Shown one piece after another: positions 5,579 through 5,649 of a DNA stretch of 5,649 nt. Made by a program: the position numbers and the translations under genes. Numbering within the stretch: position 1 is the first letter of the stretch; every line of letters begins with the position of its first letter. Below the pieces are notes generated by a model. It was not told where the DNA came from and ran no database searches. It saw nothing but the letters and a program-made list of their open reading frames with translations. The DNA is from AC-32 sp035455445 (lineage in GTDB: Bacteria > Actinomycetota > Thermoleophilia > Gaiellales > Gaiellaceae), in assembly GCA_035455445.1 (NCBI GenBank), contig DATIFC010000126.1:1-5649 (forward strand), written 5' to 3'.

Positions 5579-5649
5579 CTAGCCGCGGCCCGTGCTGCGG
5601 CTCGCGGGCGACGACGACGCGAAGAGCGTGATCCCGATCGCGGCCAGCG
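5579..5649 (-). CDS. C-terminal end of an upstream gene, possibly a membrane protein (partial)
   Basis: The minus strand entering from the right edge stays open for 22 codons and ends in TAG at 5579-5581, reading LAAIGITLFASSSPASRSTG and two more residues. The hydrophobic run LAAIGITLFA followed by a Ser/Arg-rich tail looks like the end of a last membrane helix with a short polar C-terminus. Strand and spacing (62 nt to the next start) fit the series of minus-strand genes. So little is visible that the family cannot be named, and the frame was chosen only for its hydrophobic character and a stop followed by non-coding sequence. Confidence 0.4.
   Translation of the reverse strand, partial: LAAIGITLFASSSPASRSTGRG

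Overview
The window is very GC-rich, with G or C at nearly every third codon position, GTG and TTG starts, and short gaps or stop/start overlaps between genes. Together with the protein families present, this suggests an actinobacterium. The style resembles the deep-branching soil lineages (Thermoleophilia: Solirubrobacterales or Gaiellales), but that placement is an impression from family resemblance, not a measured result.

Layout. Left edge, plus strand (about 21-268): the remains of a LuxR-type regulator. Its GerE helix-turn-helix is still readable but is broken by a 7-nt deletion near position 190. Its TAG stop overlaps the TAG stop of the converging minus-strand gene, and a small inverted repeat sits on that junction. 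Everything else of substance is on the minus strand and reads from right to left: the last codons of an upstream gene (5579-5649, cut by the window edge); a 62-nt gap holding an 18-nt imperfect dyad and a small hairpin; a two-helix membrane protein (5025-5516); a 545-residue protein with a C-terminal nitrilase-fold domain that keeps the Glu-Lys-Cys triad (3391-5028, coupled to the membrane protein by a GTGA overlap); an Hcp/tail-tube-like protein (2851-3330, TTG start with a strong Shine-Dalgarno); a class I methyltransferase with the NPPY motif and extra terminal regions (1367-2806); and a winged-helix protein of the YcaQ/AlkX DNA glycosylase-like family (265-1356).

How the genes may work together. 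The five complete minus-strand genes are close enough to share a transcript, but they fall into three functional pieces. The membrane protein and the nitrilase-like protein form the tightest pair and the best candidate for an undescribed system: a possible amide or nitrile hydrolase, with an unrecognised N-terminal half of about 220 residues, encoded with a small membrane partner. The Hcp-like gene has its own strong ribosome binding site and no other type VI secretion gene is visible, so its role is open. The methyltransferase and the YcaQ-like protein sit 10 nt apart and could serve nucleic-acid modification or repair, although the methyltransferase target cannot be read from sequence.

No tRNA, rRNA, CRISPR array, insertion sequence or attachment site was seen. 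No stretch longer than 300 bases lacks a gene.
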